Shown here: positions 58,643 through 64,000 of the stretch, piece by piece
Numbering within the stretch: the first letter of the stretch is position 1
How the letters are laid out: each line of letters starts with the position of its first letter
Assembly: GCA_937923255.1 (NCBI GenBank)
Contig: CALAIL010000017.1
Span: 7,423 to 71,422, forward strand
DNA: 64,000 nucleotides
Reading direction: 5' to 3'
DNA from: an uncultured Propionivibrio sp.
Lineage (GTDB): Bacteria > Pseudomonadota > Gammaproteobacteria > Burkholderiales > Rhodocyclaceae
The notes under the pieces: generated by a model
Told to the model about the DNA's origin: nothing
What the model saw: the letters and a program-made list of their open reading frames with translations, nothing else
Databases searched by the model: none
Made by a program: the position numbers and the translations under genes

Positions 58643-59619
58643 TCCAGCGTTATCCTGGCCACATCATCCTTGCTGCGTTTGGAAAGATCGACTGGCTTGC
58701 CCCGGTAACTCAGGCTGACACTGCCGGCGTTACCGATCAATAATGAAAACGGCGGTTGACCGCTGACTTCGCGCTGGCTGTTCGGGGGATTGAGCTGAGA
58801 AAAAATGACTTTTCCGCTACGATCCTTGACCTCCACCCAGGATGATTGGGAAAACGAAAACCTGAGCACATTGTCTTCCACATTGGCGGCAACATTGGCA
58901 GCCGGGGCAGCCGGCGTTGCTTCACCGCCATCCACAGGTGCAGCGGGAGCAGACGGCGCGACGCCGGGCGCAATGATCACGGGCGGACTGATAACCGCCC
59001 CATTCGCCGCAACGGCGGACGTTGCCGGTGTAGGTGAAGACGAGGACGACGACTCTGGTATGGTAAGCGTCTGTGCGGTTTCCGTCTGAACAGCCGTAGC
59101 GCCAAAAACGCCTTTGAGCGATGAGGTCATCGTCTGAACAAAATCCGCAGGTAAAAACAGATAGATGAGCAACATCGCAAAGAGCAAGCCGAAGCCGGCG
59201 GCAATCCATATGTGATTGCGGTGACTGACGAGCTGGTCACCTACGAGAATCGGAATATTGGTACTGCCAGGTACGGTAAGAACGTTTTGCCGCAAAGTCA
59301 CATTTTGACCAAGCGCACCCATCAGTTCTGCTGCATCCAGCCCAAGCAGGCGTGCATAGTTGCGAATGAAACCGCGGGCAATGGTATTGCAGTGCATGCG
59401 GGAAAGCTCATCATTCTCCAGAGCGGTAACCTGACCCGGACTCAGCTTGAGCCGGCTGGCAACATCACCAATCGTCAGCCCTCTGGCCTCGCGCGCTTCC
59501 CGCAAACGCTGACCGGCACTGGGCCCGGTGTCCTGCATTCCATCTGATTCCTCCATGGCCTGGTCGGAGTCATTCGCCCGATCCGAAGCGACTGATTGAA
59601 TCTCTGAGGATGGGCTCAT
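58639..59619 (-). CDS. rodZ: Cell-shape protein RodZ
   Basis: Links MreB to the elongasome. 326 residues. A cytoplasmic Xre-type helix-turn-helix ([22 protein letters not shown], about residues 38-105) precedes one membrane helix ([20 protein letters not shown], near 155-175). A Ser/Pro/Ala-rich periplasmic linker and a C-terminal DUF4115 domain ([20 protein letters not shown]) follow. It overlaps ispG and pilF by 4 bases each. Confidence 0.94.
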   Translation of the reverse strand: MSPSSEIQSVASDRANDSDQAMEESDGMQDTGPSAGQRLREAREARGLTIGDVASRLKLSPGQVTALENDELSRMHCNTIARGFIRNYARLLGLDAAELMGALGQNVTLRQNVLTVPGSTNIPILVGDQLVSHRNHIWIAAGFGLLFAMLLIYLFLPADFVQTMTSSLKGVFGATAVQTETAQTLTIPESSSSSSPTPATSAVAANGAVISPPVIIAPGVAPSAPAAPVDGGEATPAAPAANVAANVEDNVLRFSFSQSSWVEVKDRSGKVIFSQLNPPNSQREVSGQPPFSLLIGNAGSVSLSYRGKPVDLSKRSKDDVARITLE

Positions 59620-60434
59620 TCGTAGTTTCCTTTCCGCAAAGCCTGATATTCCGGAGAGTCTGGATATTGGCGGCGCAGCTGCGCAGTCAGGCTTTCTTCC
59701 TCTGAACGATTACCCAGGCGTCGCTCGGTACGCAACAGTAACCATAGCATTTCAGCAGTTGGTTCCGTCTGACGTATCAGATTGCTCATTTGTGTACGCA
59801 CGGCATCGTAGTTCCCACGCCGATAATTAATTTCAGCCATCTGGAATTTGGCCTGGAGATTGTCTGGGTCAAATCGCAACACACGCTGAATATATTCCTG
59901 GGCCAGATCAAGTTCGCCAAGTTTTGCATAACATGCCCCCGCATTGAGGTGGGCGATTTCAGGCGTCTGATACAGAGGATTGTTGATCGCTTTCTGGAAA
60001 TAGGCGATCGATTCGCTCACTTTCCCCGTCTGACACAAATACCAGCCATAGTTGTTGTTCAGTTCCGGATCCCGGTCATTCAGGCTCAGTGCACGGTTAA
60101 AGTCTTTTTCCGCAGAATCGTATTCTTTGATGTAAAACAGCACCAAGCCGCGCATGCCAAAAGCGGGCGCATATTCGGGGTCGATCGAGGTCGCCAGCGT
60201 CAGCTCTTCAAGCGCAACAATCAGGTTTCCGCTCTGGAAATAGAGCGAGGCCAGTTCAGTATGCGCCTTAGCTCGCGTCAAGGCGTCTTTGGGCCTGGCC
60301 GGCGTACCAAATCCGCCAGACGACTGAGAAGAGTCATTCTCCTGCGCTATCACCGGTGAAACGGTACCCAGCAACGTCAGGCAAAGCGCTGTCAGTAAGC
60401 GAGCTACGATACGCCGACTCATGGAAATCATCAT
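59616..60434 (-). CDS. pilF: Type IV pilus biogenesis/stability TPR protein PilF (PilW)
   Basis: A TPR protein that guides the PilQ secretin to the outer membrane. 272 residues with a signal peptide. The helical repeats are [41 protein letters not shown] and [21 protein letters not shown] clear lipobox is not seen, although PilF proteins are often lipoproteins. The ATGA overlap with rlmN mirrors the conserved rlmN-pilF-rodZ order. Confidence 0.92.
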   Translation of the reverse strand: MMISMSRRIVARLLTALCLTLLGTVSPVIAQENDSSQSSGGFGTPARPKDALTRAKAHTELASLYFQSGNLIVALEELTLATSIDPEYAPAFGMRGLVLFYIKEYDSAEKDFNRALSLNDRDPELNNNYGWYLCQTGKVSESIAYFQKAINNPLYQTPEIAHLNAGACYAKLGELDLAQEYIQRVLRFDPDNLQAKFQMAEINYRRGNYDAVRTQMSNLIRQTEPTAEMLWLLLRTERRLGNRSEEESLTAQLRRQYPDSPEYQALRKGNYE

Positions 60435-61534
60435 AATCTGGCCTCACGAAATTGAATGATACGGCGCTGACTACGCCGTGTTTTATCCCTGACCTGTCCG
60501 GCAAGCTGACCGCAGGCGGCATCAATGTCATCACCGCGTGTTTTGCGTGTTGTCGTGACCACACCAGCACGCATCAGAATATCGGCAAAACGCCGGATAC
60601 GATGCGTCGGAGAGCAATGATAAGGGGATCCGGGAAAATAGTTGAATGGAATCAAGTTGAATTTACACGGAACATCACGCACCAATGTAAGCAGACGGTA
60701 CGCATCCGCCTCGCTATCGTTAACGCCATCAAGCATCACATATTCAAAAGTAATGAAGTCACGCGGCGCCTTATTCAGATAACGGCGGCAAGCCGCCATC
60801 AACGCCCCTAGCGGATACTTTTGGTTAATCGGCACGAGTTTGTCGCGCAGGGCGTCATCAGCGGCATGTAGCGAAACGGCCAAGGCAACGGCGCATTCGT
60901 CCGCCAGGCGGTCCATCATCGGTGTCAGCCCGGATGTCGAAACGGTTACGCGCCGCCGTGACAGCCCATAGGCGTGATCATCCAACATCAGTCGCAGCGC
61001 TACCACTGTATTGTCAAAGTTGGCCAATGGTTCGCCCATCCCCATCAGCACCACATTACTGATGATGCGCTCGCCCCTGGGGTCTGCACCAAGTACACAA
61101 TTGGCCTGCCAAAGCTGACCAATGATTTCTCCTGCCGTCAAATTGCGGCTGAACCCTTGTTTTCCCGTCGAACAAAATGCGCAATCAAGCGCACACCCGA
61201 CCTGGGTCGACACGCAGAGTGTGCCGCGATCGTCTTCAGGAATAAATACCGTCTCGATAGCATTACCGCCGCCGACGTCAAAGAGAAATTTGCGTGTGCC
61301 ATCATCCGAAAGTTTGTCGGAAATAATTTCCGGCGGTGCAACTTTGGCGATGCCGGCCAGTTTTTCACGCAAACTCCTGGCGATATCCGTCATGGCGGCA
61401 AAATCGTTCTGCCCGAAACGATGTATCCAACGCAATAATTGCCTGGCGCGAAACGGTTTTTCACCAAGATCGGCAAAAAACACCGTCAGTGCGGCCGCGT
61501 CGTAATCAAGCAGATTGACCTGAGCAGTCATCAT
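60431..61534 (-). CDS. rlmN: Dual-specificity 23S rRNA/tRNA adenine-C2 methyltransferase RlmN
   Basis: A radical-SAM enzyme making m2A2503 in 23S rRNA and m2A37 in tRNAs. 367 residues. The cluster motif is [20 protein letters not shown], with [12 protein letters not shown] and the C-terminal catalytic cysteine in [15 protein letters not shown]. The start is ATGATG, with no strong ribosome site; it lies 28 bases after the ndk stop. Confidence 0.97.
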   Translation of the reverse strand: MMTAQVNLLDYDAAALTVFFADLGEKPFRARQLLRWIHRFGQNDFAAMTDIARSLREKLAGIAKVAPPEIISDKLSDDGTRKFLFDVGGGNAIETVFIPEDDRGTLCVSTQVGCALDCAFCSTGKQGFSRNLTAGEIIGQLWQANCVLGADPRGERIISNVVLMGMGEPLANFDNTVVALRLMLDDHAYGLSRRRVTVSTSGLTPMMDRLADECAVALAVSLHAADDALRDKLVPINQKYPLGALMAACRRYLNKAPRDFITFEYVMLDGVNDSEADAYRLLTLVRDVPCKFNLIPFNYFPGSPYHCSPTHRIRRFADILMRAGVVTTTRKTRGDDIDAACGQLAGQVRDKTRRSQRRIIQFREARL

Positions 61535-61562
61535 CTGATGTGTAGGAGACGTATGATGCCTA

Positions 61563-61991
61563 TCAACGCCCCGCGTAAACAGTCATTGCCGGAAAGAAAA
61601 AAGCTACCTCGGCTTTAGCGGTGTCCTGGCCATCCGAGCCATGCACGGCGTTAGCATCGATCGATTCGGCAAAGTCAGCGCGAATCGTCCCCGGCGCTGC
61701 TTTCTTAGGATCCGTCGCGCCCATCAGGTCGCGGTTTTTGGCGATTGCGTTTTCACCTTCCAACACCTGAATCATTACCGGACCAGATGTCATGAATTTG
61801 ACAAGCTCGGCATAGAAAGGGCGTTCTTTGTGCACCGCGTAGAACTCTCCGGCTTCCTGTGCCGACAGCCAGGCCATTTTGGCAGCAACGATTTTGAGGC
61901 CGGCATTTTCAAAGCGAGCATAAATTTGGCCAATCACATTTTTAGCGACAGCATCCGGTTTGATGATAGATAAGGTACGCTCAACAGCCAT
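61563..61991 (-). CDS. ndk: Nucleoside diphosphate kinase
   Basis: Equalises NTP pools by phosphate transfer through a phospho-histidine. 142 residues. The active-site NAVHGSD, the start [21 protein letters not shown] and [18 protein letters not shown] are typical. TAAGGAG precedes the ATG. It is the first gene of the long leftward block, behind a plausible promoter. Confidence 0.97.
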   Translation of the reverse strand: MAVERTLSIIKPDAVAKNVIGQIYARFENAGLKIVAAKMAWLSAQEAGEFYAVHKERPFYAELVKFMTSGPVMIQVLEGENAIAKNRDLMGATDPKKAAPGTIRADFAESIDANAVHGSDGQDTAKAEVAFFFPAMTVYAGR

Positions 61992-62025
61992 GTCATAATC
62001 TCCTTATAGAACCATTCGGTTTTGA

Positions 62026-62054
62026 ATCGTAATCCGGATAAAATGTCCGGGCAA
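62026..62054 (-). promoter_or_regulatory. Sigma-70-type promoter for ndk and the downstream block
   Basis: Reading leftward, TTGCCC (62054-62049) and TACGAT (62031-62026) are separated by exactly 17 bp. The predicted start is about 28 bases upstream of the ndk ATG. Confidence 0.5.
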
Positions 62055-62182
62055 AATTCACCCGCCAACAGGCTTGCGGATAATTTTTTATTGTATCAAA
62101 CCCTTAACCAAGGCTCCATGCCTGACTCCCTAAAGCGGTATTTGAAGATAAGCGGCAATTAATCTGGAAACACCCAACAGCA

Positions 62183-63004
62183 ATGAGCAATGATTCTTTG
62201 AACGATGCGGAAGATATAGATCGTTCACGCCGTTTTGGCGGCATTCGGCGGCTTTATGGCGACACGGCGTTCAAACACCTGAAAAATGCGCATGTTTGCA
62301 TCATCGGCATCGGCGGTGTTGGCTCTTGGGCAGCCGAAGCCTTGGCGCGTTCGGCAGTTGGAAAAATCACCTTAATTGATCTCGATATGGTGGCCGAATC
62401 AAACGTTAACCGGCAAATCCACGCACTCACCGGCATATTCGGTCAGGCAAAAACTTCGGCCATGGCCAAACGCATTCGCGCCATCAATCCCGCGTGCCAA
62501 ATCCATGAAATTGAGGATTTCATTACACAGGACAATCTCAACACTGTTCTAGACAAAGGTTTCGATTGTGTTATCGATGCCATTGACCAAGTACGCATGA
62601 AAGCCGCGATGATCGCCTCGTGCCTGAATCGGGGAATATCCATCATAACTGCAGGCGGAGCAGGCGGACAAACAGACCCGACACGCATCCAGATCGCCGA
62701 TCTGTCACGCACGATTCAGGATCCGCTGCTATCAAAAGTACGTGCAAGATTGCGCAAAGAATACGGTTTCCCACGCGGAGTCAAGAAAAAATTTGGCGTA
62801 CGAGCCATTTTTTCAACAGAACCAGTAAGACATCCAGAAAATAGCATGGCGTGTGAAAATACGCCGACGCTGAGCGGCCTGCATTGCGCAGGATATGGTT
62901 CATCTGTCTGCGTTACAGCATCTTTTGGTTTTTTTGCCGCGGCAGAAGCCTTACGTCAGCTTGCTACCACATCCCGAGTATCAAGCCATACACCGAGCCC
63001 TTGA
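62183..63004 (+). CDS. tcdA: tRNA threonylcarbamoyladenosine dehydratase TcdA
   Basis: An E1-like enzyme that dehydrates t6A37 to its cyclic form, using ATP; works with the CsdA/CsdE sulfur pair. 273 residues. The nucleotide motif is CIIGIGGVGSWAAEALARS, with LIDLDMVAESNVNRQIHALTG, and the late SGLHCAGYGSSVCVTASFG carries the conserved cysteine region. With tsaE at 33.4 kb, this gives two genes of the same tRNA modification in the window. No strong ribosome site precedes the ATG. Confidence 0.94.
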   Translation: MSNDSLNDAEDIDRSRRFGGIRRLYGDTAFKHLKNAHVCIIGIGGVGSWAAEALARSAVGKITLIDLDMVAESNVNRQIHALTGIFGQAKTSAMAKRIRAINPACQIHEIEDFITQDNLNTVLDKGFDCVIDAIDQVRMKAAMIASCLNRGISIITAGGAGGQTDPTRIQIADLSRTIQDPLLSKVRARLRKEYGFPRGVKKKFGVRAIFSTEPVRHPENSMACENTPTLSGLHCAGYGSSVCVTASFGFFAAAEALRQLATTSRVSSHTPSP

Positions 63005-63918
63005 GCATTTAGTTCAAGATCGTGCGCCAAGATCTCGAGAATTTTCTCTTTGGCTAACGTGCATCCCACAGCGCGTGCTTGCGCAACAGCAAATTGACCT
63101 AGAGCATTACGAATCGCGTGGTGTCGCTCAGTGCGGCTTTGCTGATCACGATGTTGACGCGCAATATCAACAAAGACGTCAATCTGATGATGTAGAACAT
63201 CCCCGTATCGTTCAACGTCACGCAATTCACCAAAGTGGGTCACAAACATCCCTGAGGGTTGGTAACTGAGTAGCCGATCTATTGATGTGTGCATGGCATC
63301 AGGTTCAAACTGAACCGGCGTCGTTGTCAGATAAACAAAACGCCCTCGTTCTCCATCCAATTCAGAAAATGTCAGACCAAAAGAGTCGCCCGTAAAAATA
63401 TGATCAGACTTTTCATCTACAATCGCCACATGATGCCTAGCATGACCAGGCACGTCCAGAAAAAGCAATGGCCTGTCAGACAAATGCAATACCAAATTAT
63501 CCGTCGCCTCGATGACGCGATTTGCATCGACAGGTAGTATTTCACCATACAACAGCCCCATTTGCTCTTCCCCATAAACGGCAGTTGCCCCTTCGACCAG
63601 TTTTGAGGGGTCGATCATATGGCGCGCCCCGCGCGGGTGGACGACGAGCCTGGCATTAGGAAATGCACGCATCATGCTTCCTACACCACCAGCATGGTCA
63701 AGATGTACGTGTGTTGGAATTACATAATCGATGCACTCAGGTGAAATATTTTGTTGCGCAAGTACATTCAATACGAATGGCAAGGAAGCATTACATCCCG
63801 TCTCAATCAAAGCGGCCCGACCGTTTTCGACAAGCAAAAAAATGGCCGCAAGTCCGGGACGGATATAGCGTGCATCAATCTGTGTTATACCTGACTCATA
63901 CTGAAGATATGCGCTCAT
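62956..63918 (-). CDS. Metallo-beta-lactamase-fold hydrolase
   Basis: A 320-residue metallohydrolase with the metal motif IPTHVHLDHAGG, later DVPGHARHHVAIV, and ITGD-like FTGDSFGLTF. It lacks a signal peptide. Members of this branch include glyoxalase II-like and lactonase-like enzymes; the substrate here is unknown. The C-terminal 80 residues are helical. Its final 49 bases overlap the end of tcdA on the opposite strand. Confidence 0.88.
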   Translation of the reverse strand: MSAYLQYESGITQIDARYIRPGLAAIFLLVENGRAALIETGCNASLPFVLNVLAQQNISPECIDYVIPTHVHLDHAGGVGSMMRAFPNARLVVHPRGARHMIDPSKLVEGATAVYGEEQMGLLYGEILPVDANRVIEATDNLVLHLSDRPLLFLDVPGHARHHVAIVDEKSDHIFTGDSFGLTFSELDGERGRFVYLTTTPVQFEPDAMHTSIDRLLSYQPSGMFVTHFGELRDVERYGDVLHHQIDVFVDIARQHRDQQSRTERHHAIRNALGQFAVAQARAVGCTLAKEKILEILAHDLELNAQGLGVWLDTRDVVAS

Positions 63919-64000
63919 AACTGTCTATTCAACTTTTTTTGGGTGTTACGAAGATACCAAGTGAGGTTAAATATATATTGAGGAGGGGTTGAAGTTGAGT

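Overview
The window is a 64 kb chromosomal segment of a betaproteobacterium of moderately high GC. The evidence for the class is gene order and family membership: purA-hisZ-yjeT-hflC-hflK-hflX-hfq-der-bamB-yfgM-hisS-ispG-rodZ-pilF-rlmN-ndk run in one direction, tsaE lies divergent to queG, and xseB-ispA-dxs are followed by folE2. A Rhodocyclales-like lineage is my best guess, but it is inference. Almost everything here is housekeeping DNA. I see no transposase, integrase, phage gene or CRISPR array.

Layout. 1-3.1 kb: the 5' part of alaS, with an unusual insertion, and an orphan UgpB-like binding protein. 3.2-6.4 kb: rhlE, a PP2C phosphatase and a PduO-type cobalamin adenosyltransferase. 6.7-10.4 kb: a four-gene membrane-stress operon (ribbon-helix-helix-like protein, PspA/IM30, YqiJ, YqiK flotillin) behind a good promoter and a perfect 11-bp palindrome. 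10.8-19.0 kb: a SAF-domain homoserine-dehydrogenase-like protein, tldD, a nitrilase-family amidase and the giant yhdP. 19.05-20.55 kb: 1.5 kb without a credible gene, holding three clusters of a 39-41 bp repeat, one of them bounded by 21-bp inverted repeats. 20.5-26.8 kb: an orphan type II/IV secretion ATPase, a small secreted cysteine-containing protein, htpG, a DMT exporter and greB.

27.2-31.0 kb: a PepSY-type membrane protein and a TonB-dependent receptor, probably a metal-uptake pair. 31-37 kb: an RluA-family pseudouridine synthase, amiC, tsaE, queG, a two-domain sulfurtransferase and a SpoIIAA-like protein. 37.4-41.4 kb: xseB-ispA-dxs-folE2, joining isoprenoid precursor synthesis to folate/GTP cyclohydrolase. 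41.56 kb: tRNA-Arg(CCU). 41.7-45.5 kb: recN, NAD kinase and a hypothetical cytosolic protein. 46-62 kb: the long collinear purA-to-ndk block, with stop/start overlaps at most junctions. It covers purine and histidine synthesis, membrane-protease control (HflKC), Hfq, ribosome GTPases, outer-membrane assembly (BamB), cell shape (RodZ), pilus biogenesis (PilF) and rRNA/tRNA methylation (RlmN). 62.2-63.9 kb: tcdA and a metallo-beta-lactamase-fold hydrolase that overlap tail to tail.

The least explained DNA is the repeat cluster at 19.18-20.29 kb, followed by the insertion of about 90 residues in alanyl-tRNA synthetase. No clearly new multi-gene system is evident.
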